A stretch of DNA of 64,000 nt from DASPPM01 sp052143835 (GTDB lineage Bacteria; Pseudomonadota; Alphaproteobacteria; JACZXZ01). The notes below the pieces were generated by a model. It ran no database searches, was not told the DNA's origin, and saw nothing but the letters and a program-made list of their open reading frames with translations. Positions 35,801 to 45,858 of the stretch are shown here, piece by piece. A program made the translations under genes and the position numbers. The first letter of the stretch is position 1. Every line of letters starts with the position of its first letter. Location of the stretch: positions 9,107-73,106 of the forward strand of contig JBKQRV010000187.1 in the NCBI GenBank assembly GCA_052143835.1. Reading direction: 5' to 3'.

Positions 35801-37789
35801 TCAGGCGAATTCGAGGATCGCCTGGTCGACCGCCAGGCTGTCGCCCGGCTTGGCGTGGAGCTTGGCGACGACGCCGTTGCGCTCGGCGCGCAGGATGTTT
35901 TCCATTTTCATCGCCTCGACGACCGCGAGCTCCTCGCCCGGCTTGACCTCCTGGCCGACCTTGACCGCGAGCGAGACCAGGAGGCCCGGCATCGGCGACA
36001 TCAGGTAGCGCGAGAGGTCGGGCGCTGCCTTCTTGGGCATGACGGCGAGATGCTTGGCCGTGGCGGGCAAGAGGACGCGCACGTCGAGCTGATGGCCGCC
36101 ATGGTTGAGCTTGTAGCCCGTGCCTTGGCGCTCGACTTGCACCGTAAGCGGGCGGCCGTTGACGCTGCCCTTGAAGAGCGGCTCGCCGATGCGCCAGGCG
36201 CTGCGCACCGCGTGGCGCTCTCCCCCGACGCTCACGTCGTAACCGCCCTCGGCCGCAGATACCTTGACCGCGTGCTGGGTCTCCTCGAAGACGACGACGA
36301 ACTCCGTTCCCGCTCTCGCCTCGTAGCCGGCAAGCTGGCCGCTGATGCGGCACTCACGCTCCGCCACGCGGCGCCCGATCGCGGCCGCCACGGCGACGAG
36401 CGGGGCCGGCTCCTCGAGCGCCAGACTGGCGGCACTCAGCGACTCGCCGAACTCCTCGGCGATGAAGCCGGTCGAGAGTCTGCCCTCCACGAAGCGCGGG
36501 TGGGCCATGATCGCGGCGAGGAACGGCATGTTGTGCGTGAGGCCGCGCACGTAGTAGGCGTCGAGTGCCGCGCGCATGTTGGCGATCGCCTCGTTGCGGT
36601 CCTGGCCGCCCGTGATGAGCTTGGCAATCATCGGATCGTAGTAGACGGAGATCTCCCCGCCTTCGTAGACGCCGCTGTCCACGCGCACGCGCTTGCCGTC
36701 CGCCTCGGGCGGGATGTAGCGCACGAGCCTGCCGACCGACGGCAGGAACTTGCGGAACGGGTCCTCGGCATAGATGCGCGCCTCGATCGCCCAGCCGTTG
36801 AGCTTGATGTCCTGCTGCCGGAAGGCGAGCTTCTCGCCCGCGGCGACGCGGATCATGGCCTCGACGAGGTCGATGCCGGTCGTGAGCTCCGTCACCGGAT
36901 GCTCGACCTGGAGGCGCGTGTTCATCTCGAGGAAGTAGAAGTTCCGCTTGCGGTCGACGATGAACTCGACGGTGCCGGCCGAGCGATAGCCCACCGCCCG
37001 GCCGATGGCGACGGCCTGCTCGCCCATGGCGCGGCGCGTCTTGGCGTCGAGAAACGGGCTCGGCGCCTCCTCGATCACCTTCTGGTGCCGGCGCTGGATC
37101 GAGCACTCGCGCTCGCCGAGATGGACGATGTTGCCGTGGGCGTCGCCCAGAATCTGGATCTCGATGTGGCGCGGCTCCTCGATGTATTTCTCGAGGAAGA
37201 CCCGGTCGTCCGCGAAGGCCGAGCGCGCCTCGTTGCGCGCCAGGCGAAGACCCTCGTGGACCTCGCCGTCGTTGCGCGCGATGCGCATGCCCTTGCCCCC
37301 GCCGCCCGCGGCCGCCTTGATCATCACCGGGTAGCCGATGCGGCGCGCGAACTTGACCGCCGCGTCGGGATCGGCGACCGCCTCATTCAGGCCCGGCACC
37401 GTGCTTACGCCGGCACCGAGGGCCAAGCGCTTCGATTCGATCTTGTCCCCCATGGCGGCGATGGCCGCCCTGGTCGGGCCGATGAAGGCGATCTTCCCCA
37501 CCTGCAGCGCGTCCACGAAGGCGGGATTTTCCGACAGGAAGCCGTAGCCCGGATGGACCGCTTCCGCACCCGTGTCCGCCGCCGCCTTCACGATGCGCGG
37601 TATGCTGAGGTAGCTCTCGGCGGACGGCGCCGGGCCGATCGCTACGGCCTCGTCCGCCTCGCGCACATGGAGCGCATCGGCATCCGCCTCGGAATAGACC
37701 GCGACCGTCGCAATCCCCATGCGGCGCGCGGTGCGAATGATGCGACAGGCGATCTCGCCCCGGTTCGCGATCAGGATTTTCTTGAACAT
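35801..37789 (-). CDS. pccA: Propionyl-CoA carboxylase, biotin-carrying alpha subunit
   Basis: A 662-residue biotin carboxylase subunit (MFKKILIANRGEIACRI; ATP-grasp loop KAAAGGGGKGMRIA). The C-terminal biotinyl domain has its biotin on Lys628 in VEAMKMENIL. EAMKMENIL and the LMSPMPGLLVSLAVKVGQEV block are characteristic of PccA rather than MccA. It makes methylmalonyl-CoA from propionyl-CoA produced by isoleucine, valine and odd-chain breakdown. The carboxyltransferase subunit gene pccB is not in the window; in many alphaproteobacteria it lies close by. The ATG at 37789 has a weak ribosome-binding site, and a longer in-frame reading upstream is not conserved. Confidence 0.93.
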   Translation of the reverse strand: MFKKILIANRGEIACRIIRTARRMGIATVAVYSEADADALHVREADEAVAIGPAPSAESYLSIPRIVKAAADTGAEAVHPGYGFLSENPAFVDALQVGKIAFIGPTRAAIAAMGDKIESKRLALGAGVSTVPGLNEAVADPDAAVKFARRIGYPVMIKAAAGGGGKGMRIARNDGEVHEGLRLARNEARSAFADDRVFLEKYIEEPRHIEIQILGDAHGNIVHLGERECSIQRRHQKVIEEAPSPFLDAKTRRAMGEQAVAIGRAVGYRSAGTVEFIVDRKRNFYFLEMNTRLQVEHPVTELTTGIDLVEAMIRVAAGEKLAFRQQDIKLNGWAIEARIYAEDPFRKFLPSVGRLVRYIPPEADGKRVRVDSGVYEGGEISVYYDPMIAKLITGGQDRNEAIANMRAALDAYYVRGLTHNMPFLAAIMAHPRFVEGRLSTGFIAEEFGESLSAASLALEEPAPLVAVAAAIGRRVAERECRISGQLAGYEARAGTEFVVVFEETQHAVKVSAAEGGYDVSVGGERHAVRSAWRIGEPLFKGSVNGRPLTVQVERQGTGYKLNHGGHQLDVRVLLPATAKHLAVMPKKAAPDLSRYLMSPMPGLLVSLAVKVGQEVKPGEELAVVEAMKMENILRAERNGVVAKLHAKPGDSLAVDQAILEFA

Positions 37790-38224
37790 GGCGCGCGGCT
37801 TCGCCGCCTCGTCGCTTGCTTTGGCGGCACTGCGCGCCGCCGCGGCCACGCCGCGTCGCCTGTTCGGAGCCGAGAGAGGCATTGTTAAGCAGTTGAACTG
37901 TCGGAGCGATTCATGGCACGGCCCCCTTCGCTCCCGGAAGTATGTGCGCCGCGTTGGGCAAAGGCAAGCGCCCGGCGGGCGGAGTACGCTGCGTCGCGCA
38001 GCGAGCCGCAGCGCCGTCGGGCTGGACAATGCGGGCGCTCATAACCCATGCTGCCCGCCAAGCTCCGTGTCTCGCTGTCAAAGAAGGAGCAGGGAACAGG
38101 TGAGGGAGGTCATTGCAGCAATGCCCGGCCCGGCAGCAGCGGCTCGAGGAGGGCGGCGACCGTCGTCTCGCCGCGCCGTCGCTAGAGCTACCCACGCGCC
38201 CAGAGCAGCCGCGGACCGCGCCGC
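37790..38224. other. Divergent intergenic region between pccA and livH
   Basis: These 435 bases must hold the promoters of both the minus-strand pccA-acyP unit and the plus-strand Liv operon. I see no supportable gene. The stretch at 37880-37910 is lower in G+C and contains an odd-length dyad, CAGTTGAACTG, which could be part of a control site. The half next to livH is GC-rich with several short hairpins. No confident -35/-10 pair could be placed. Confidence 0.35.
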
Positions 38225-39187
38225 ATGAGTCCCTTCGGAATGTTCGCCGAGACGTTTCTCGAGGCGCTCGCCGCGGGCCTCTTCCTCGGCTGCATCTACG
38301 GCCTCATGTGCGTGGGGCTCGGGCTCATCTTCGGGGTGATGCGCGTGATCAACTTCGCCCAGGGGGATTTCCTCATGCTGGGCATGTATTTCAACCTCTA
38401 TGTCGTGAGCGTCTGGGGGTTGCTCGCCTTCCTGGGGCCGGCGGCGGCACCCTTTGTCGGCGCCATCCTTGCCGGCCCCGCCCTCTTCGTCGGCGGCTAT
38501 CTGCTCCATCGCCTCCTGATCGCGCGGGTCAGCGGCACCAGCGTCAGCGGAAGCGAGGACGAGGGCCGCTCGGCGCAGCTCATCCTCACGCTCGGCGTCG
38601 CCTTGGCGCTCGAGAACGGCGCGCTCATCCTCTTCGGCTCGACGCCGCAGTCGGCGCGCACGACGTTGGCGCTTCGCGCCTGGGAGATCCCGCTCCTCTA
38701 CGATCCGACGGCTGCCGTGTTCATCAACAAGGCGAGTGTTGTTGCCTGCGTGCTCTCCATCGTCATCGCCTCGGCGCTCTATTTTCTCATCAATCGCTCG
38801 CGGCTGGGCAAGACGCTGCGCGCGGCGGCGGACAATCCGGCCGCCGCCACCTACATGGGCATCGATGTCGACCGCGCCCACCGCATCGCCTTCGGCATCG
38901 GCACCGGCGTTACCGCCGTCGCGGGCGGGCTCGTCGCCACCTACCATCCGTTCCAGCCCTACGTCGGGCTCGACTACGTCATCATCATGTACGCGGGCGT
39001 GGTGATGGGCGGCATGGGCAGCATTCTCGGCGCCTTCTGGGGCGGACTCACGATCGGCCTCGTGCAACAGCTCTCCACCCTCGTGCTGCCCACGCAACTG
39101 CAGAACGCGGCGATCTTCGCGGTATTCCTTCTCGTCGTCCTCATGCGGCCGCAGGGGCTGTTCGGCCGCGCCGCGGAGCGGATCTGA
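38225..39187 (+). CDS. livH: Branched-chain-type ABC transporter permease (LivH family)
   Basis: A 320-residue inner-membrane permease with about eight hydrophobic segments. The N-terminal LFLGCIYGLMCVGLGLIFGV and RVINFAQGDFLMLGMYF, and the cytoplasmic loop AADNPAAATYMGIDVDRAHR, are LivH signatures. The C-terminus GSILGAFWGGLTIGLVQQL closes the fold. It is the first gene of the livH-livMG-livF-livK operon. Substrates of this family include amino acids, urea and many aromatic or short-chain acids; the catabolic genes downstream hint at the latter. Confidence 0.92.
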   Translation: MSPFGMFAETFLEALAAGLFLGCIYGLMCVGLGLIFGVMRVINFAQGDFLMLGMYFNLYVVSVWGLLAFLGPAAAPFVGAILAGPALFVGGYLLHRLLIARVSGTSVSGSEDEGRSAQLILTLGVALALENGALILFGSTPQSARTTLALRAWEIPLLYDPTAAVFINKASVVACVLSIVIASALYFLINRSRLGKTLRAAADNPAAATYMGIDVDRAHRIAFGIGTGVTAVAGGLVATYHPFQPYVGLDYVIIMYAGVVMGGMGSILGAFWGGLTIGLVQQLSTLVLPTQLQNAAIFAVFLLVVLMRPQGLFGRAAERI

Positions 39188-39190
39188 GCC

Positions 39191-40955
39191 GTGGCCGGCC
39201 GCGGCGGCGTGCTCTTCCCGCTTGCGGCGATCGCGATCATGGCGCTCGGCTGGCTCGCGCTCGGGCTCGCGGTCGGCAACTCCTACTACCAGCTCATGAT
39301 GACGCTGGTGCCGATCTGGGCGGTCTTGGGGCTGTCCTGGAACCTGCTCAGCGGCTACACCGGGCTCGTCTCCTTCGGCCACGCCTCCTTCTTCGGCCTC
39401 GGCGCCTATACGGTCACCATCCTCCTCGTCCGCTTCGACCTGACGCCGTGGTTCGGCATCCCGCTCGGCATGCTGGTCGGCGTCGTCGCCGCGCTCGTCA
39501 TCGGCTATCCGACCTTCCGCCTGCGCGGGCATTATTTCGCCCTCGCGATGCTCGCCTATCCTCTCGCCCTCCTCTACGTCTTCGAGTGGCTCGGCTATCA
39601 GGAAGTGCCCTTGCCGATGAAGCGCGAGGCGCCCGCCTGGTACATGCAGTTCAGCGACTACCGCGTCTACATGGCGCTGGCGGTGGGCCTGCTCGTCGCC
39701 GCCCTTGTGATCTCGCTCGCCGTCGAGCGCTCGCGCTTCGGCCGCTCGCTCCTTGCCATCAAGCAGAACGAGCCGGCCGCGGAAGCGGCGGGCATCGACA
39801 CGCTCAAATGGAAGATGCGGGCCATCACGCTGTCCGGCGCCGTGGCAGCCGCCGCCGGCGGCCTCTATGCGGTCGTCCTCCTCGTGGTGACGCCGGACAG
39901 CGTCTTCGGCGTCCTCACCTCGGCACAGGCCCTCGTGGTGACGCTCTTCGGCGGCACGGGCACGTTGTGGGGACCGGTGATCGGCGCGGTCATCCTGATC
40001 CCATTGAGCGAGACGCTGCAGGCGGAGCTCGGCGACGTGATCCCGGGAATCCAAGGTGTGGTCTACGGCATCGCCATCATCCTCGTGATCCTCTTGGCCC
40101 CCGAAGGCATCTTCTGGCGCGTGCGCGACTGGCTCCACCTTGCACGAGCCACGCCTGGCGCGGCCATCCGCAGCGCAGCCCCAGCGGCGCCGCGTGCCGT
40201 CCCCGTCTCCGCCGAGCGCCAAACCTCCCCGCACATCCTCCTCGAGGTGAGCGGGCTCTCGAAGTCGTTCGGCGGGCTGCGCGCCTTGGACGGCATCGCC
40301 TTCCAAGTGGAGGAAGGGGCCATCCTCGGCATCATCGGCCCAAATGGTGCCGGCAAGACGACGCTCTTCAATCTGCTCAACGGCTTCCTCAAGCCGAACG
40401 GCGGGGACGTCGTCTTCGCGGGGCAGACCCTCGTCGGCCTCAAGCCCAACCGCATCTGCCGGCTCGGCGTCGGACGCACCTTCCAGGTGGTGCGCGCATT
40501 TCAGCGCATGTCGGTGCTGGAGAACGTCGTCGTCGGCGCCTATGTCCGCGCCGCGGCCGAGGAGGAGGCCTTCGAGATCGCGCGCGAGGCGGTCGAGAGG
40601 GTCGGCCTCTGGCCGCGCATGGAGGCGCTCGCCGGCGCCCTCAGCAACAAGGAGCTCCGTCTCATGGAGCTCGCGCGCGCGCTGGCCGGGCGCCCGCGCC
40701 TCCTCCTCATGGACGAGCCGCTCGCCGGCCTCGCGGCGGCCGAGGTCGAGGAGATGCTCGCCGCGGTCAGGGCGCTGCCGTCCTCGGGTACGACGGTCGT
40801 GATCATCGAGCACACGATGCGCGCGATGATGCGCCTGGCCGAGCGCTTCGTGGTGCTGAACCACGGGCGCGTGCTCGCGGTCGGCGGGCCGCGCGAGGTC
40901 ACCGCCGACGCGGCCGTGGTCGAGGCCTATCTCGGCAGCAAATGGACGGCCCTCC

Positions 40956-40969
<14 letters not shown>
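39191..40969 (+). CDS. LivM permease fused to LivG ATPase
   Basis: A 592-residue fusion from a GTG start. Residues 1 to about 320 are a LivM-type permease (WNLLSGYTGLVSFGHASFFG, PTFRLRGHYFALAMLAYP, LFGGTGTLWGPVIGAVILIP). After a Pro/Ala-rich linker of about 25 residues, an ATPase domain of LivG type begins at about residue 348. Walker A is GPNGAGKTT near residue 383, with Walker B as LLLMDEPLAGL. The signature motif reads LSNKE rather than LSGGQ. Fusing permease and ATPase fixes their stoichiometry. The gene ends 14 bases inside livF, so translation is coupled. Confidence 0.92.
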
Positions 40970-41663
<694 letters not shown>

Positions 41664-41691
41664 TCGGGCAGTTGCCCAGGGAGGAAATAAG

Positions 41692-42939
41692 ATGACCCGC
41701 ACGTTCAACCGGCTGTTCCACGCCGCGATCGCGGCCACGGCAGCGGCACTCGGCCTTCTCGCGCTTGCAGAAGCGCCCGCCCAAGCCCAACCCAAGGAGG
41801 TCGAAGTGGCGCTCATCGTGCCGCTCTCGGGGCCGTGGGCGCGCCAGGGCCTGCTCGAGCGCATGGGTGCCGAGATGGCGATCGACGACATCAACAACGC
41901 CGGGGGAGTGAAGGCGCTCGGCGGCGCCAAGATGAAGCTCATCGTCGCCGATACCGGCGACTCGCCGGAGAAGGCGAAGAACGCGGCACAGCTCGTCGTG
42001 GCGCAGAATCCGGATCTCGTCGGCGGCGTCGGCTCCTGGCTCAGCTCCTTCACGCTCGCGGTCACGGAAGTGACGGAGCGCGCCGAGCTGCCGTGGTTGA
42101 CACTCTCCTATTCGGACCAGATCACCAGCCGCGGCTTCCATTACGTGTTCCAGACCTCGGCCACCGGCGACCGCCAGGCGGAGCTGGCGCTGCCGACGAT
42201 CATGGAGCTTGCGGAGAAGACCACGGGGAAGAAGCCGACCACGACCGGGATCATCTCGGACAATACGGCGGCCCCCGTGAGCTTCGTCAAGCCCATGCGC
42301 CAGGGCGGGCTCGCCAAATACGGGCTCAAGCTCCTCCTAGACGAGACCTATACGCCCCCCCTCTCCGATGCGACCCCGCTCGTGCAGAAGGCGCGCGTGG
42401 CGCGGCCGGATTTCCTCTTCGTGATCTCCACCAACGTGCCCGACGACACGCTTCTCATGCAGAAGCTGACCGAGATGGGCATGGGCGGGACACGCGTTCC
42501 CATCGTGGGGAACGGCGCCCATATGGGAGGGCCGGAGCTGCTCAAGACCGCGGGTGCGGAGGTCATGGAGGACGTGCTCGTCACCGTCGCCAATTGGAGC
42601 AACAAGGGGCAGGCGGACCTCATCGCGCGCTTCAAGAAGCGGACGGGCGAGCCCTGGCTCACCCAGGACAGCCTCTGCGCTTACGGCCACGTGCAGATCC
42701 TCAAGGACGCGCTCGAGAAGGCCGGCGTCGCCGACCGCCGCAAGGTGGCCGCAGCCATCCGCGCCATGGACACGAGCGAAGGGGCGGCCAAATTCTTCGC
42801 GGGCGGCCACATCAAGTTCGACGACAGGGGACGCCGCGTCGATGCCCCCCTCGTCATCGTGCAGTGGCAGCACGGCGAGCCCGTCACAGTCTACCCAATC
42901 GCCGACGCCTCGGCCAAGGCGATCTGGGCGATGAAGTAG
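41692..42939 (+). CDS. livK: Periplasmic substrate-binding protein (LivK type)
   Basis: A 415-residue exported protein. The start MTRTFNRLFHAAIAATAA opens a signal peptide ending near APAQA-QP. The mature protein has the type I periplasmic-binding fold with VALIVPLSGPWARQG, AIDDINNAGGVKALGG and VVAQNPDLVGGVGSWLSS. A perfect GGAGG seven bases before the ATG supports the start. It delivers the ligand to the LivHMGF complex. Its closest relatives in catabolic clusters often bind aromatic or short organic acids, which cannot be decided here. Confidence 0.92.
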   Translation: MTRTFNRLFHAAIAATAAALGLLALAEAPAQAQPKEVEVALIVPLSGPWARQGLLERMGAEMAIDDINNAGGVKALGGAKMKLIVADTGDSPEKAKNAAQLVVAQNPDLVGGVGSWLSSFTLAVTEVTERAELPWLTLSYSDQITSRGFHYVFQTSATGDRQAELALPTIMELAEKTTGKKPTTTGIISDNTAAPVSFVKPMRQGGLAKYGLKLLLDETYTPPLSDATPLVQKARVARPDFLFVISTNVPDDTLLMQKLTEMGMGGTRVPIVGNGAHMGGPELLKTAGAEVMEDVLVTVANWSNKGQADLIARFKKRTGEPWLTQDSLCAYGHVQILKDALEKAGVADRRKVAAAIRAMDTSEGAAKFFAGGHIKFDDRGRRVDAPLVIVQWQHGEPVTVYPIADASAKAIWAMK

Positions 42940-42942
42940 AAG

Positions 42943-43120
42943 CCCTCTCCCGCTTCGCGGGAGAGGGAAGGGGCCCATCGCGAAGCGATGGGAAGGGTGA
43001 GGGACGGCCCCGCCGGTCAATCGAAGATTGGAGATTGCTCATTGCCGACCATCGCGCTGTCCCTCACCCTCCCACGGCCTTCGGCCGCGGGTCCCTCCCT
43101 CTCCCGCTTGCGGGAGAGGG
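42943..43120. repeat. REPIN-like inverted pair of hairpins, copy 2
   Basis: The left half has a perfect 11-base-arm hairpin (CCCTCTCCCGC, loop TTC, 42943-42967). A second hairpin follows (CCCATCGC, loop GAA, 42974-42992), then GGGTGAGGGA. The right half mirrors this: TCCCTCACCCT, a hairpin with CGGCC/GGCCG, and the same CCCTCTCCCGC hairpin at 43097-43120. The first hairpin may serve as terminator for livK. The right end supplies a GGAGAGGGAG ribosome-binding stretch to the next gene. Confidence 0.8.
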
Positions 43121-43131
43121 AGTAATCGCCC

Positions 43132-43497
43132 GTGATCAGCGAGCAGCGCACTTATCTCCTGCGGCCGGGCAAGACGGGGGAGTTCCTCAGCGCGGTCGAG
43201 ACGCTCGGCCTGCCCCTCCTCAAGCCCATCCTCGGCGGCCTCATCGGCTATTTCACGAGCGAGACGGGCGCGCTCAACGAGGTCGTCCACCTCTGGGCCT
43301 ACGAGAGCCTCGAGGAGCGCGCGCGCCGCCGCAAGATACTGACGGCGCACCCCGGCTGGCCTCGCTTCGCCGCCGCGGTCGAGCCGCTCCTCGAGCGCAT
43401 GGAGACGCGCATCCTCGTGCCGGCGCCCTTCACGCCCCTTACGCTTGCCACGATCCGCGCGATGAACGGGAGCGAGGCGTCCCTCACCCCGCCATGA
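43132..43497 (+). CDS. NIPSNAP-family protein
   Basis: A 121-residue protein beginning EQRTYLLRPGKTGEFLS with ETGALNEVVHLWAYESLEER further on. This is the dimeric alpha/beta-barrel pattern of NIPSNAP domains, which are found beside catabolic enzymes and are poorly understood. It starts with GTG at 43132, using a purine-rich stretch that belongs to the repeat upstream. Its last 14 bases overlap the convergent hydrolase gene. Confidence 0.8.
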   Translation: MISEQRTYLLRPGKTGEFLSAVETLGLPLLKPILGGLIGYFTSETGALNEVVHLWAYESLEERARRRKILTAHPGWPRFAAAVEPLLERMETRILVPAPFTPLTLATIRAMNGSEASLTPP

Positions 43498-44323
43498 GCT
43501 CGAGCTCGGGGAGGAGGAAGCGGCGGAAGAGGGGATAGTTCTCGACCATGGGGAAATGGCCGATGCCGGGCATGATGGTGAAGCGCGCGCCCGGGATCGC
43601 GCCCGCGACCGCCGCGGTCATCTCCGGCGTGCAGGAATAGTCGTATTCGCCGGTCAAGAGCGAGACGCGGCACTTGTTGGTGTCGATGCGCCGGATGTCC
43701 TCGCGCGCGTCCCAGTCGTTCGAGTAGAAATGCACGTCGCCCTGATAGACGCCGGGTCCGGATTGGCTGTAGTACCACCAGTTCTCGCGCTTGCCCGCCT
43801 CGGGGCTCGCGGGCGCATTGAGGCCGTAGGTGTAGCTGGCGCAGAGCTCGCCGCCGTGGATCGCCGGATGGTGGAGGAAGTCGTTGTAGCGCCCGGGCGC
43901 GTAGGTGCTGCTCTCGAGCCCGATGATGCCAGAGAGCTCGTCTTGATGATCCGCCGCGAGCTTGAGCACGATCGCACCTCCCATCGAGCAGCCCATGACG
44001 ACCGGACGCTCGAGCCCGAGGGCGAGCCACACCGCGCGGACCATGGCGAGGTAGCTTTGGGTGGTGAGCCGATACTTGGCGAGCCACCACCCGGCGGGCG
44101 GGGTCGAGCGGCCGTGCCAGGGGAGGTCGAAGGCGATGACCCGGAAGCGGCGCGTGACTTCGGCATCGTTGAGCAGGTGGCGGTATTGCCGGCTGTCGGC
44201 ACCCGCGGTGTGAAGGCAGAGGAGCGCCCGTCCCTGCCCCGCCTCCTCGACATAGATGCGGCAGACGTCGCCCTCAAGCGAGACCGGGAGATAGCGGCCG
44301 AGGATGGGCTCGTACTCAGCCAT
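43484..44323 (-). CDS. Alpha/beta-hydrolase
   Basis: A 279-residue hydrolase. The nucleophile elbow is GCSMGG (Ser at about residue 113), the oxyanion region is LLCLHTAGADSRQYRHLL, and the catalytic His is in PGIGHFPMVENYP near the C-terminus. An Asp lies in LLTGEYDYSC. Such enzymes in catabolic clusters cleave C-C bonds of ring-fission products or esters. The extra aromatic segment NWWYYSQSGPGVYQGD suggests a bulky pocket. It overlaps the SCP2-like gene by 8 bases and is cotranscribed with it, opposite to the main cluster. Confidence 0.88.
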   Translation of the reverse strand: MAEYEPILGRYLPVSLEGDVCRIYVEEAGQGRALLCLHTAGADSRQYRHLLNDAEVTRRFRVIAFDLPWHGRSTPPAGWWLAKYRLTTQSYLAMVRAVWLALGLERPVVMGCSMGGAIVLKLAADHQDELSGIIGLESSTYAPGRYNDFLHHPAIHGGELCASYTYGLNAPASPEAGKRENWWYYSQSGPGVYQGDVHFYSNDWDAREDIRRIDTNKCRVSLLTGEYDYSCTPEMTAAVAGAIPGARFTIMPGIGHFPMVENYPLFRRFLLPELELMAG

Positions 44324-44726
44324 TCGTCGCTCCAGGCGCACGCATGAGGTTCATCATCCGATGCAGCGCCCGCGCGTTCTGCATGGCGACGAGGCTGTCG
44401 CCCTCGAGCACGAACTCGGGCACGCGCATCAGCATCGCGAAGAAGTCGTGGAAGAGAGGCGGGGGCGCCGGGCTCAGGAACTTGCGCCACACCTCGAGCG
44501 GGGCGCGGAAGCCGAAGGAGGCGCGCACGTCGAGGCGAGGATTGGCCACGATCTCCCCGATCCGCCCCTTCTCGATGCGCAGCACGTAGCGCCGCTCGCC
44601 GAAGCCGAGGGAGAGCGACGTGGTGAACCAGTCGCCGACGACCTTCATCTCCGCATCGCCATTGACCCGCTCGCGGAAAGCCTCGAGCCAACCGAGCCCC
44701 GGGAAGCCGCGCTGGATTTCGGCCAT
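44316..44726 (-). CDS. SCP2-like small protein
   Basis: A 136-residue protein starting MAEIQRGFPGLGWLEAFRER. The pattern of alternating strands and helices, with VVGDWFTTSLSLGFGERRYV and a C-terminal ALHRMMNLMR, resembles SCP2 sterol-carrier-like domains that bind lipids or CoA esters. The match is moderate and by eye. It overlaps the hydrolase start by 8 bases, and its promoter must lie in the 174-base gap to the HIBADH-like gene. Confidence 0.55.
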   Translation of the reverse strand: MAEIQRGFPGLGWLEAFRERVNGDAEMKVVGDWFTTSLSLGFGERRYVLRIEKGRIGEIVANPRLDVRASFGFRAPLEVWRKFLSPAPPPLFHDFFAMLMRVPEFVLEGDSLVAMQNARALHRMMNLMRAPGATNG

Positions 44727-44900
44727 GTCCACCCCTTGCTCGCCCCGCCGCGATGATAGTACGTTCACGAAGGCTCTTCCAAGAGAATGCCTGCGCGTGG
44801 CCGCGAGGTCTTCGTCACATCGCCCCTCGCCCATCGAGCGCAAGCGCGGCACCCGCCTGCGGCCGGCAGGAACGGGAGAAACGTCAGGGAGGCAAGAGCG

Positions 44901-45797
44901 ATGCCCGAGCAGCTCGGCTTCATCGGCGTCGGCAAGATGGGCGGCCCCATGGCGGGACGGCTCCTCGATGCCGGTCACAAGCTTACGATCTTCGATACGA
45001 GTGCCGCAGCCCTCGCCCCCCTCGTCGCGCGCGGTTGCGAGCCGAAGCGATCGGCGCGCGAGGTGGCGTCCGCGGTCGAGACCGTATTCCTGAGCCTGCC
45101 CACGCCCGACATCGTGCGCGCAGTCGCCATTGGCGAGGGCGGCATCGGCGAAGGCAAGCGCGTCAAGACCATGGTCGATCTCTCGACGACGGGGCCGCGC
45201 ATCGCGGCCGAGATCGCGTCAGCACTCGCCGAGAAGGGCATCGCCGCGGTCGATTCGCCGGTGAGCGGCGGCGTCGGCGGCGCCGAAAAAGGCACGCTCG
45301 CGGTCATGGCCGCATGCGCAAGAGAGCACTTCGAGCGGCTCGAGCCCGTCCTCAGGATCTTCGGCAAGGTCTTCTACATCGGCGCGCGGCCCGGCATGGG
45401 CCAGACCATGAAGCTCGCCAACAATCTGATGTCGGCGGCGGCAATGGCGATCTCGTGCGAGGCCATCGTCATGGGGACCAAGGCGGGCCTCGACCCGCAG
45501 GTGATGGTCGACGTCATCAACGCGGGCAGCGGCCGCAATACCGCGACGGAGGTCAAGTTCCCGCGCTCGATCCTGCCGCGCACCTTCGACTACGGCTTCG
45601 CCACCGGCCTCATGTACAAGGACGTGAAGCTCTGCCTCGAGGAGGCGGAGGAGCTCAAGGTACCGATGTGGGTCGGGAGTGCCGTGCGCTCGCTCTGGCA
45701 ATACGCCAATGGCGAGCTCGGGCCCGCGAGCGATTTCACCGCAATCGTCCAATGCATCGAGAAATGGGCGGGTGTCGAGGTGAAGCGCGGCAACTGA
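44901..45797 (+). CDS. NAD(P)-dependent 3-hydroxyisobutyrate dehydrogenase-like protein
   Basis: A 298-residue beta-hydroxyacid dehydrogenase. The Rossmann start is LGFIGVGKMGGPMAGRLLDA. The substrate motif DSPVSGGVGGAEKGTL is at residues 118-133, and the catalytic lysine is K171 in GQTMKLANNL. Relatives reduce or oxidise 3-hydroxyisobutyrate, tartronate semialdehyde or cyclic alcohols. It is preceded by GGGAGGCAAGAGCG and is first in a plus-strand run of six catabolic genes. Confidence 0.92.
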   Translation: MPEQLGFIGVGKMGGPMAGRLLDAGHKLTIFDTSAAALAPLVARGCEPKRSAREVASAVETVFLSLPTPDIVRAVAIGEGGIGEGKRVKTMVDLSTTGPRIAAEIASALAEKGIAAVDSPVSGGVGGAEKGTLAVMAACAREHFERLEPVLRIFGKVFYIGARPGMGQTMKLANNLMSAAAMAISCEAIVMGTKAGLDPQVMVDVINAGSGRNTATEVKFPRSILPRTFDYGFATGLMYKDVKLCLEEAEELKVPMWVGSAVRSLWQYANGELGPASDFTAIVQCIEKWAGVEVKRGN

Positions 45798-45858
45798 CGG
45801 CCGCGCTTGAGCTCGGACAAGGCTTCGAGCGGTCCTTGCGGAAAGGGAGAGCAATATC

